From DATDAH01 sp963823495 (GTDB taxonomy: Bacteria; Actinomycetota; Acidimicrobiia; Acidimicrobiales; DATDAH01): DNA of 64,000 nt. Where the stretch lies: contig CAWGLV010000001.1 in NCBI GenBank assembly GCA_963823495.1, positions 2,666,001 to 2,730,000 of the forward strand, given 5' to 3'. Position numbers and translations under genes: made by a program. Positions 25,970 through 33,694 of the stretch are shown piece by piece; the stretch's first letter is position 1; each line of letters starts with the position of its first letter. The notes below the pieces were generated by a model, which searched no databases, had not been told where the DNA came from, and was given only the letters and a program-made list of their open reading frames with translations.

Positions 25970-27555
25970 CGGGCGGCGCGGCGGGACGCCGCCTCCTCGA
26001 GCAGCTCACCGGCGTGCTGGCGGGCCGTAGCCGAGTCCGGTTGTCCGGACAGCATCCGGGACAGCTCGACCACGCGCTCGTCGCCGTCGACGGACCGGGC
26101 CGTGGTGGCCGTGGACTCCCCCACGACCCGCTTCTCGATCATGACCTGGGCGTCGGCGAAGGCGGCCACCTGGGGCAGATGGGTCACGACCAACACCTGG
26201 TGGTCGTCACCCAACTCGGCCAGCGCCGCGGCCAGGGCCAGGGCGGTGGTGCCACCGATGCCGGCGTCGACCTCGTCGAACACCAGGGTGGGAGGGGCCT
26301 CGGTGGTGACCAGGCGCAACGCGAGCATGGTGCGGGCCAACTCTCCACCCGAGGCCACCTTGGCCAGGGGCTGGGGGGCCGAGCCCGGGTTGGCGCTGAA
26401 CCGGATGGTGACGTCGTCACCGGGGTCGGCCCCGACATCGATCGCCAGTCGAGCGTCCGGCATGGCCAGGTTCCGGAGCCGGGCCACCGCGGCATCGGCC
26501 AGGCCGGGGGCCGCATCGCGACGGGCCCGACCCACCTCCGCGGCGGCCTGGCTCAGCGCCTTCTCCGCCTGAGCCCGCCGTTGGTCGAGCTGAGCGGCCC
26601 GCTCCTCGTGGGACTCCAGCTCGCTCAGGCGGGCCGCGACGTCGGCCTGATAGGCCAGGACCTCCACGAGGGTGTCGCCGTACTTGCGTCGCAGCTCCGA
26701 CAGGAGGTGGCGACGCTCGCGGACCGCGGCCAGACGCTCCGGATCGGGCTCGATGGTCTCGGCCGCGTCCCGGATCTCCGCGCCCACGTCCTCCAGGTCG
26801 GCCTGGAGGCCCACGAGACGGGCCGCCAGTTCCTTGAAAGGCGCGCGGTCAGCGAGCGCGGCACCCGCCGCGGCGAGGCCGTCCCGGGCGGCGTTCTCGC
26901 CCAGGAGCAGCCCGGCGGCGGCCTCGGCGGCCTCGCGATGGGCCACGGCGTCGCCCAACCGGTCGCCCTCGGCGTCGAGCTCGTCGTCCTCATCGGGCCC
27001 GGCGATGCCGGCGGCGTCGATCTCGGCCACTTGAAAGCGGAGCAGGTCCAACTCCCGGGCCCGGGACCGGTCATCCCCGCCCAGGTCGGCCAGGGCCGTC
27101 TCGACCTCCTGGAGCTCGGCCTTGGCCGCTTCGAGGTCGGACAGGTCCACGTCGCCGAATCGGTCCAGGGCCGCCCGTTGCGCGGCCCCGCGCAGCAGCG
27201 ACTGGTGGGCATGTTGCCCGTGGAGGTCGACGAGACGCTCGCCGGCCTCGCTCAGGGCGCCCGCCGTGGCCAGGCGGCCGTCGACGTAGGCCCGGCTGCG
27301 ACCGTCGGCGGGGATGACCCGGCGGAGGACGATCTCGTCGTCGTCGAGGACGAACCGGCCCTCGACCACGGCTTCACCCCCGCCCGGGCCGACCAGCACG
27401 GGATCGGCCCGACCACCCACGAGGAGGTCGACGGCCTCCACCACCAGGGTCTTGCCCGCCCCGGTCTCCCCGGTCAACGCCGTCATGCCGGGGCCGAGGA
27501 CCAGTCGCAGCCGATCGATGACGCCGAGGTTCTCCACCGCGAGCTCCGCCAGCAT
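25966..27555 (-). CDS. recN: DNA repair protein RecN
   Basis: 529 aa, SMC-like. A Walker A GETGAGKT lies near residue 28, a long coiled-coil region rich in Glu/Arg/Ala fills ~150-370, and the C-terminal ATPase half has ASGGELARTMLALRLV (signature), LVFDEVDAGIGG (Walker B) and VTHLPQVAAFAD. RecN acts in double-strand-break repair. It starts 7 nt after nadK, an order (tlyA-nadK-recN) found widely in actinobacteria. Confidence 0.95.
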   Translation of the reverse strand: MLAELAVENLGVIDRLRLVLGPGMTALTGETGAGKTLVVEAVDLLVGGRADPVLVGPGGGEAVVEGRFVLDDDEIVLRRVIPADGRSRAYVDGRLATAGALSEAGERLVDLHGQHAHQSLLRGAAQRAALDRFGDVDLSDLEAAKAELQEVETALADLGGDDRSRARELDLLRFQVAEIDAAGIAGPDEDDELDAEGDRLGDAVAHREAAEAAAGLLLGENAARDGLAAAGAALADRAPFKELAARLVGLQADLEDVGAEIRDAAETIEPDPERLAAVRERRHLLSELRRKYGDTLVEVLAYQADVAARLSELESHEERAAQLDQRRAQAEKALSQAAAEVGRARRDAAPGLADAAVARLRNLAMPDARLAIDVGADPGDDVTIRFSANPGSAPQPLAKVASGGELARTMLALRLVTTEAPPTLVFDEVDAGIGGTTALALAAALAELGDDHQVLVVTHLPQVAAFADAQVMIEKRVVGESTATTARSVDGDERVVELSRMLSGQPDSATARQHAGELLEEAASRRAAR

Positions 27556-27562
27556 CAGGCGG

Positions 27563-28420
27563 TCACCGGTCCGACAGGCCGAACTTGGCCTTCAGGATCT
27601 CGTGGAAGTCCCGGGTCCCGAAACTGACCAACAGCGCCGCGTGGACGGAGGCCTGGCACTCGATGGCGTCGCCGTCGACGAGGTCCGCCACGGGCTGACC
27701 GTCGACCGACAGCGTGGCCGGCCGGTGTCCTCGGACCTCGAGGCGAACGACCTCGTCCGCGTTGAGGACCAACGTCCGGTCGAAGAGCATGTGGGGGGAC
27801 ACCGGGGTCAGCAACAGGGCCCGGTGGTCCGGGGCCACGATCGGGCCGCGGGCGGACAGCGAGTAGGCCGTGGACCCGGTCGGAGTGGCCACGATCAGGG
27901 CGTCGGCGGCATAGGTGGTGAAGAAGTCGCCGTCGAGGTCCACCCCGAGACGGACGGTGTGGCCGGCCGCGGTGCGCTCGAGAACGGCCTCGTTCAGGGC
28001 CACCCAGCGGCGCTCGTCGCCGGCGGCACCCTGGCCGAGGCACACCTGCAGGAGCATCCGTTCCTCGATGCGGTGCTCCCCGGCGAAGAAGCGCTCCATC
28101 GAGTCGGAGACCTCGGCGGGCTCGATCTCGGTGAGGTAGCCGAGCTGACCGAAGTTCACCCCGAGCACGGGGACGTCGTCTGCGGCCACGAGGCTGACCG
28201 TGCGCAGCATCGTGCCGTCGCCCCCCAGGCTGACGGCCAGGTCCAGGCCCCGGCCGAACCACTCCTCGGGGACGCCCCGGTCCTCCAGCCCGGTGAGCTG
28301 GGCGTCGGGCTCGGGGAGCTCGACCTCGTGACCCCGCTCCCCCAGCCAGGCCGCCACGTCGCGGGTGACCGAGGCCGCCTCCTCCCGCTGGTGGTGGAGA
28401 ACGAGGCCCACCTTGCTCAT
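27563..28420 (-). CDS. nadK: NAD kinase
   Basis: 285 aa. The GGDGTML motif (about residue 67), LNEAVLER, and the diagnostic TPTGSTAYSLSARGPIV are all present. It phosphorylates NAD to NADP. The ATG overlaps the tlyA stop (ATGA). Upstream open frame is excluded because it lies within tlyA. Confidence 0.95.
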   Translation of the reverse strand: MSKVGLVLHHQREEAASVTRDVAAWLGERGHEVELPEPDAQLTGLEDRGVPEEWFGRGLDLAVSLGGDGTMLRTVSLVAADDVPVLGVNFGQLGYLTEIEPAEVSDSMERFFAGEHRIEERMLLQVCLGQGAAGDERRWVALNEAVLERTAAGHTVRLGVDLDGDFFTTYAADALIVATPTGSTAYSLSARGPIVAPDHRALLLTPVSPHMLFDRTLVLNADEVVRLEVRGHRPATLSVDGQPVADLVDGDAIECQASVHAALLVSFGTRDFHEILKAKFGLSDR

Positions 28421-29172
28421 GACGACGCCCGATCGGGTGCTCGGACGTGCAGGAGGTACTCCACGTTGCCGGCACCACCCTTCAGGGGAGAGACCATCTC
28501 CCCCATGATGACGGTTCCGCGCCCGGCGAGGGCGCGTTGCACGTCGGCGAGGGCCGCCTCCCGTACCTCGCGGTCCCGGATGACCCCCTTGCCCCGACTG
28601 GCCTCGACCTCGCCCACCTCGAACTGGGGCTTGACCAGCAGGACCAGGTCGGCGCCGGGACGGACGAGGGCCAGGATCGGATCGAGCACGGTCCGCAGGG
28701 AGATGAACGCGAGGTCGCCGACCAGCAGGTCGACCGGACCGCCGAGGTCGTCGAGATCGACGGCCCGGATGTCGGTGCGCTCCCGAACGGTGACCCGGGG
28801 GTCCTGGCGGATGCGGGGGTGGAGTTGGCCGCGGCCCACGTCGACCGCGATGACCGACCGGCACCCCCGCTGCAGGAGGCAGTCGGTGAAGCCGCCCGTC
28901 GACGACCCGGCATCGAGCGCCCGACGGCCGGCCACGGGCACGGAGAACCGTTCGAGCGCCGCATCCAGCTTCTCACCGCCCCGGCTGACGAATCGGGGCG
29001 GCTCGCCCAGGATCAGGACCGGCTCGGCCGGTGCGACCAGGCGGGCGGGTTTGGTGGCGATGGCGCCCCCCACGGTCACCCGACCGGCCTCGATGAGGCC
29101 CTGGGCCTGCTGGCGGCTCTCGACCAGGCCCCGCCGGACGAGGTCGAGGTCGAGACGCCGGCGGGCCGCCAG
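28417..29172 (-). CDS. tlyA: TlyA-family 23S/16S rRNA methyltransferase (2'-O-ribose) with CTG start
   Basis: 251 aa. Residues ~5-60 are an S4 RNA-binding domain (RRLDLDLVRRGLVESRQQAQ), followed by an FtsJ-like methyltransferase with DAGSSTGGFTDCLLQRG and LVKPQFEVG. The family methylates C1409 (16S) and/or C1920 (23S). The S4 domain is in frame only from CTG 29172, directly after the TAG of the upstream gene; the first ATG/GTG/TTG is GTG 29079, which would delete 31 residues. I infer a CTG start; it should be tested. A weak purine-rich stretch (GGGCAGG) precedes it. Confidence 0.88.
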   Translation of the reverse strand: MAARRRLDLDLVRRGLVESRQQAQGLIEAGRVTVGGAIATKPARLVAPAEPVLILGEPPRFVSRGGEKLDAALERFSVPVAGRRALDAGSSTGGFTDCLLQRGCRSVIAVDVGRGQLHPRIRQDPRVTVRERTDIRAVDLDDLGGPVDLLVGDLAFISLRTVLDPILALVRPGADLVLLVKPQFEVGEVEASRGKGVIRDREVREAALADVQRALAGRGTVIMGEMVSPLKGGAGNVEYLLHVRAPDRASS

Positions 29173-29589
29173 CTACCTGCCCGCCGACTTCTTCGCCGCG
29201 GGCTTCTTGGCCGCCGGCTTCTTGGCGGCGGGCTTCTTGGCCGCCGCCTTCTTCGCCGGCGCCTTGGTCTTCTTCTCGACGGCGGCGACGCGCTTGGCGA
29301 GGGCGTCGACCTCGGCCTGCGAGGCCGGCTGGACCTTGGCCAGCTGTTCCTTCACCTCCGCCATCTGCTCCCGGACCTCGGCCCGCACCCGCTCGCGGAA
29401 CGCCTCGCTGGACCTCCGCGATCGTTCGACCAGGTCCTTGACCGCGGCCTGGGCGTCATCGGCCCGGACCTCACCGGCCTTGACCAGATCGTTGACGATC
29501 TCCTCGGCCTTCTCACGGGTCACCTGGGCCTGGGACACCCCGGCATCCAGGTACTTGCGTACGACATCGATGGCAGCCACGTCCGCCAC
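29173..29589 (-). CDS. Phasin-like coiled-coil protein with lysine/alanine-rich histone-like tail
   Basis: 138 aa from GTG 29589. Residues ~1-100 are helical and amphipathic with a heptad-rich region (VREQMAEVKEQLAKV), as in phasin-like or polyhydroxyalkanoate granule-associated proteins. The last ~35 residues are repeats of AAAKKPAAKK, like the tail of mycobacterial HupB or histone H1. It could bind nucleic acid or granules. The gene abuts tlyA with no gap. I cannot distinguish the two roles from sequence. Confidence 0.65.
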   Translation of the reverse strand: MADVAAIDVVRKYLDAGVSQAQVTREKAEEIVNDLVKAGEVRADDAQAAVKDLVERSRRSSEAFRERVRAEVREQMAEVKEQLAKVQPASQAEVDALAKRVAAVEKKTKAPAKKAAAKKPAAKKPAAKKPAAKKSAGR

Positions 29590-29631
29590 GCTACCCGCCT
29601 GGGCCCTCCGCCGGGCAGTTCCGGCGCCGCC

Positions 29632-30618
29632 TCAGCTCGAGGCGAGGCCCTCCTCGACCAACCACTCCCGCGCCACCGAGCGCGGGTCCTCGTCCTCCGC
29701 CGTGATGCGCTCGACCAGTCGGCGCACCACGTCGTCGTCGAGCGCGGCGCTCACCGGGGCGAAGACCTCGTCCAACCCCGACGCGGTGTCGTAGGTGTCC
29801 TCCCGGACCGTCACCGCGGGCTGCTCGGTCACCAGGGCGCCGAGGTCGTCGTCGAGGAACGTGACCTCGGCGTCGACCAGCCCGGGAGAGAGGCGGTCGA
29901 CCACGGCGAAGGGGCAGAAGGTGCCGTCCTCGACGAGGGGGACGAGCCGACGGGGCGGAACCGGGGTGACCAGGCGGGGTCGGATGCGGACATCGGCGGC
30001 GTCGGCGACGGCGGCCAGGCCCGAGCGGTCCAGGGGGGATGCGCCGGAGGACACGCACACCAGAGCCCCCTCCTGGGGTTCGGCGAGGGCCGCGGCCAAC
30101 TCGCCGAGGGTTCCGATGCCGGTGGCGTCGACCACGTCGGGCGAGGCCACGACCCCGACCCCGGCGTCGGCCGGTGCCGGCGGCAGCCAGACGATCCCGT
30201 TCTCGTCCAGGTCCTCGTCCCGCACGTCGACGTAGAGCTGGTCGGGATCCGGGCTGGGCCCGATCTCCCGGAGCAACGACAGCCAGCCGGTGCCCGTCGT
30301 CTCCCAGTAGAGGTCGATGAGGCCCGCCAGTTGGGCCTCGCGGGTGGCCGGTGTGTCGCCGAGAGCCAGGTCCTCGGTGACATCGGCCCCGACGGCCACG
30401 AGGGACTCGACGGCGATCCAGCCCAGCAGTTCGTCGAGCGGCGCCGACGGGCTGCCCACCGCGATCGGAACCCCGGTCAGGTCGGCGTCCGGCCGACCCT
30501 CCCAGGTCAGGGCGTCGGCCGGCCGCACCGGCTCCGGCGCCGAGCGCTCCGCCGTGCAGCCTGCGAGGAGAAGGACGGTCAGCAGGCCGGGCAGCCCGAT
30601 CAGTCGGCGGCGGGTCAC
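29632..30618 (-). CDS. Glycine-betaine-type (OpuAC-like) substrate-binding lipoprotein
   Basis: 328 aa. An N-terminal signal with lipobox LLLAGC (Cys21) is followed by an OpuAC-like domain; AGLIDLYWETTGTGWL resembles the 'GEIDLYPEYTGT' region of glycine betaine/choline binding proteins. No permease or ATPase gene is adjacent, so it is an orphan binding protein or has shifted role. Its ATG overlaps the HAD gene stop (ATGA), implying co-translation. Ligand unknown. Confidence 0.72.
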   Translation of the reverse strand: MTRRRLIGLPGLLTVLLLAGCTAERSAPEPVRPADALTWEGRPDADLTGVPIAVGSPSAPLDELLGWIAVESLVAVGADVTEDLALGDTPATREAQLAGLIDLYWETTGTGWLSLLREIGPSPDPDQLYVDVRDEDLDENGIVWLPPAPADAGVGVVASPDVVDATGIGTLGELAAALAEPQEGALVCVSSGASPLDRSGLAAVADAADVRIRPRLVTPVPPRRLVPLVEDGTFCPFAVVDRLSPGLVDAEVTFLDDDLGALVTEQPAVTVREDTYDTASGLDEVFAPVSAALDDDVVRRLVERITAEDEDPRSVAREWLVEEGLASS

Positions 30619-31355
30619 GCCCGCAGTTCCGCGTCGACGAGGGCAGCCAGGTCCGCAGCCACGAGGTCGGGGGCGGGCTCGACCGGCAGCTCGGTGGTCA
30701 CCCCGGAGAGCACGAGCCCGAAGCGGTAGCCCAGGGTCACGGCGAATCGGCCGTCGGTGTCGGGCCGGTCCCCCACCATCACCCCGTGATCGCCGACCCG
30801 CTCCCGCAGCAGGTCGGCCATGGGCCGATTGGGCTTGCCCGCCACCTCCGCCCTCACCCCCGCCGCCGTGCTCACGGAGGCCAGGATCGCACCTCCCCCC
30901 GGGATGAGTCCGTCAGGGGTCGGGTAGGTGGCATCGTCGTTGGTGGCCAGGAGACGGGCGCCCCCCCGGACCGCGGCGCTGGCGGCAGCCATGCGGCCGT
31001 AATCGAAGTCCCGGTGGAAGCCGACCACGACGACGTCGGCCTCTCCGTCCCGCACGGTGCGGACCCCACGGGCCGCCAGGGCCTCCCCGACGCCGGGCCC
31101 GGCGCACACCAAGGCGACCTCGTCGGGGTCGACCTCCCCGGCCGCGGCCATGGCCGAGGTGAGCACGGCGCCCTCGGCCGGGATGCCGTGGCGGGCCAGC
31201 TTGGCCTCGACGTCGCCGACCGGCACCGAGGAGTTGTTGGTCACGAAGACCACCGGCTCCCCGGCGGCGCGGAGTCGGGCCACGGCATCGGCGGCGCCCG
31301 GGATGGGTTCGTCGCCGAGCCAGATCACGCCGTCGAGGTCGAGGGCCCAGGCCAC
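30615..31355 (-). CDS. HAD-superfamily hydrolase (NagD/class IIA type)
   Basis: 246 aa from GTG 31355; a GTG at 31385 would add ten residues. DLDGVIWLGDEPIPGA carries the nucleophile Asp, VTNNSS the motif II, KPNRP the Lys and GDRPDTDG the motif III Asp residues of class IIA HAD phosphatases (NagD, phosphoglycolate/pyridoxal phosphatases). The substrate is not readable. First gene of the run towards recN, divergent from the DUF1015 gene. Confidence 0.86.
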   Translation of the reverse strand: MAWALDLDGVIWLGDEPIPGAADAVARLRAAGEPVVFVTNNSSVPVGDVEAKLARHGIPAEGAVLTSAMAAAGEVDPDEVALVCAGPGVGEALAARGVRTVRDGEADVVVVGFHRDFDYGRMAAASAAVRGGARLLATNDDATYPTPDGLIPGGGAILASVSTAAGVRAEVAGKPNRPMADLLRERVGDHGVMVGDRPDTDGRFAVTLGYRFGLVLSGVTTELPVEPAPDLVAADLAALVDAELRA

Positions 31356-31402
31356 GGGGCATGTTCGCACGACCGGACTGCCCACTCCGATCCCGCGCCT
31401 GC

Positions 31403-31408
31403 CACGAT
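31403..31408 (+). promoter_or_regulatory. -10-like hexamer CACGAT before DUF1015 gene
   Basis: CACGAT lies 6 nt before ATG 31415 (CANNNT variant of the leaderless pattern). No ribosome-binding site lies between. Confidence 0.3.
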
Positions 31409-31414
31409 GGGCCC

Positions 31415-32608
31415 ATGGCCCGCTTCGAGCCCTTCCGGGGACTCCGCTACGACGACGAACGCCTCGACTACGGCGAGGTCACCGCCCCGCCCTACGACGT
31501 GATCGACGAGACCGAGCGGGCGGCCCTGGCCGCCAAGCACCCCAACCAGGCCGTCCACCTGGACCTGCCCGTCGACGAGGGTGACCTCAGCCGCTACGAC
31601 GTCGCCTGCCGGACCCTGCGCCGGTGGCGGGACGACGGGGTCCTCGTCGAGGACGAGGACCCGTCCTTCTACGTGTACCGGATGGGCTACAAGGACGACA
31701 CCGGCCGCCTGCGCCAGACCGCCGGGGTCATCGGCGCCCTGGAGTTGGCCCAGCCCGGCACGGGCGGCGTGCTCCCGCACGAGCAGACCACCCCCAAGGC
31801 CAAGAGCGACCGCCTGGAGATGCTCCGGTACTGCCGGGCGAACCTGTCCGCCGTCTGGGGCCTGTCCACCGCCGAGGGGTTGTCGGGCCTCTGTGAGCTG
31901 CCCGGCCCCCCGGTGGCCGCCTGGACCGACGGCGAGGGGGTCCACCACCGCCTCTGGCCCATCAGCCGGCCCGGGACCGTCGAGGCCATCGCCTCGGCGG
32001 TGTCCTCGGAGCCCGTGGTCATCGCCGACGGCCACCACCGCTGGTCGACCTCCCTGCAGTACCGGGACGAGCGCCACGAGGCGGGCGACGGCGAGGGGGC
32101 CTGGGACCTGGCCATGACCTACGTGGTCGAGCTGGTCGAGGAGCAGCTGCTGGTGCAGCCCATCCACCGCCTGGTCACCGGCCTGCCCGACGGGTTCGAC
32201 CTCGCCGGCGCGCTGGAGGCCGGCTTCGAGCTCTTCGACGCCGGCCCCCTCGGACCCGAGCTGCTGGACCGCATGGACGACGCCGGTGCCCTCTGCCTGG
32301 TCACCCGCGACGGTGGCTTCCTCCTGCGCCCCCGCCCCGAGGCCATGGAGGGTGTCCGGGACCTCGACAGCAGCCGCCTCGACCAGGGGCTGCGGGCGGC
32401 GCCCGAGCACACCCTCACCTACCAGCACGGCGTCGAGAACATCCTCGCTGCCGTCGACGCCGGCCGGGCCGACGCCGGTGTGCTCCTCCGCCCCGCCGCC
32501 GTCGAGCAGATCATCGACATCGCCCACGGCGGCGAGCTCATGCCCCCCAAGACCACCTTCTTCTGGCCCAAGCCCCGAACCGGCCAGGTCTTCCGCCTCC
32601 TCGACTGA
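31415..32608 (+). CDS. DUF1015 family protein
   Basis: 397 aa. The N-terminal FRGLRYDDERLDYGEVTAPPYDVI and ADGHHRWSTSLQYRDE are hallmarks of DUF1015 (Pfam), a widespread family often seen near serine/aspartate metabolism genes but without an assigned reaction. The HHR segment suggests a metal or phosphate site. It is a single-gene transcript here; the palindromic element at 32609 begins directly after its stop codon. Confidence 0.9.
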   Translation: MARFEPFRGLRYDDERLDYGEVTAPPYDVIDETERAALAAKHPNQAVHLDLPVDEGDLSRYDVACRTLRRWRDDGVLVEDEDPSFYVYRMGYKDDTGRLRQTAGVIGALELAQPGTGGVLPHEQTTPKAKSDRLEMLRYCRANLSAVWGLSTAEGLSGLCELPGPPVAAWTDGEGVHHRLWPISRPGTVEAIASAVSSEPVVIADGHHRWSTSLQYRDERHEAGDGEGAWDLAMTYVVELVEEQLLVQPIHRLVTGLPDGFDLAGALEAGFELFDAGPLGPELLDRMDDAGALCLVTRDGGFLLRPRPEAMEGVRDLDSSRLDQGLRAAPEHTLTYQHGVENILAAVDAGRADAGVLLRPAAVEQIIDIAHGGELMPPKTTFFWPKPRTGQVFRLLD

Positions 32609-32664
32609 CCCGTTCTGGCGCCTGATTGCGGCGTCCTGGCGCCTCGATCGGGCGCCAGTACGGG
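32609..32664. repeat. Palindromic element, copy A
   Basis: 56 bp beginning CCCGTTCTGG and ending CCAGTACGGG, with an internal 8-bp inverted repeat (CTGGCGCC 32636-32643 with GGCGCCAG 32651-32658). It lies between the convergent DUF1015 and korB genes and could act as a two-way terminator. Its ends match the elements at 53650 and 54529-54646. Confidence 0.6.
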
Positions 32665-32668
32665 TGGG

Positions 32669-33694
32669 TCAGGCGTCGACGGTCCAGGTGGCGCCGCTGT
32701 GGAGGAGGGCCTTCAGGTCGCCGGGGCCGGAGCGGTCCTGGGCGGCGGCGATCTGCTGGCTGGCCTCGGTGGCGTACTCGGGGCGCTCGACGGCCCGGAA
32801 GACGCCGACCGGCGTGGGCTCGTGCGGGCCCGTGGCCAGGCGCGACAGGGTGAAGGCCAGAGCCGGGTCCGGGCGGGTCTCGTCGTGGACGAGGATCTGG
32901 GACTCGTCGACGTCGGCCACCTCGGCGATGCGGGCGTAGCCCTGGGCGTCGAGGACCACGCCGCGCTCGTTGTCGTCACCGAAGCGGATCGGCTCGCCGT
33001 GCTCGAGGGGGATCAGCATCGAGGCCCGCTTCTCCTTGCCGGTGATGTCCCCGAAGGCACCGTCGTTGAAGACGTTGCAGTTCTGGTAGATCTCGACGAA
33101 GGAGCCACCGGGGTGGGCGTGGGCCCGCCGGAAGGTCTCCATCATGTGCTTGCGGTCCATGTCGTGGGTCCGGGCCACGAAGCTGGCCTCGGCCCCCAGC
33201 GCCAGGCTGACCGGGTTGAACGCCGTGTCCAGCGACCCGAAGGGGGTGGACTTGGTGACCTTGCCCACCTCGCTGGTGGGTGAGTACTGACCCTTCGTCA
33301 GGCCGTAGATCTGGTTGTTGAACATCAGGATGTTCAGGTTCACGTTGCGGCGCAGCGCGTGGATCAGGTGGTTGCCACCGATGGACAGGGCATCGCCGTC
33401 GCCGGAGACGACCCAGATGTCGAGGTCGGGACGGGCCATGGCCAGGCCGGTGGCCACCGCGGGGGCGCGACCGTGGATGGTGTGCATCCCGTAGGTGTCC
33501 ATGTAGTACGGGAAGCGGGCGGCACAGCCGATGCCGGACACGAAGACCGTGTTCTCCCGGCGCACGCCGAGCTCGGGCATCATCATCTGCACCGCGGTGA
33601 GGATCGAGTAGTCCCCACAGCCGGGGCACCAGCGGACCTCCTGGTCCGAGGACCAGTCGGCCTTCGTGGTGACGGGGACGTCGGTTGCGCTCAT
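32669..33694 (-). CDS. korB: 2-oxoacid:ferredoxin oxidoreductase, beta subunit
   Basis: 341 aa. The WCPGCGDYSI motif, GIGCAARFPYY, and GDGDALSIGGNHLIHALRRN (thiamine-diphosphate binding) identify the beta subunit of 2-oxoglutarate/2-oxoacid:ferredoxin oxidoreductases. With KorA it forms the CoA-dependent oxidative decarboxylase used in an oxygen-tolerant TCA cycle in actinobacteria. Its ATG overlaps the korA stop (ATGA). Confidence 0.93.
   Translation of the reverse strand: MSATDVPVTTKADWSSDQEVRWCPGCGDYSILTAVQMMMPELGVRRENTVFVSGIGCAARFPYYMDTYGMHTIHGRAPAVATGLAMARPDLDIWVVSGDGDALSIGGNHLIHALRRNVNLNILMFNNQIYGLTKGQYSPTSEVGKVTKSTPFGSLDTAFNPVSLALGAEASFVARTHDMDRKHMMETFRRAHAHPGGSFVEIYQNCNVFNDGAFGDITGKEKRASMLIPLEHGEPIRFGDDNERGVVLDAQGYARIAEVADVDESQILVHDETRPDPALAFTLSRLATGPHEPTPVGVFRAVERPEYATEASQQIAAAQDRSGPGDLKALLHSGATWTVDA

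Noticed and set aside
29178..29275. Tandem-repeat-like DNA (GCCGCCGGCTTCTTGG units)
   Set aside because: It encodes the AAKKP tail of the phasin-like protein, so codon repetition explains it.
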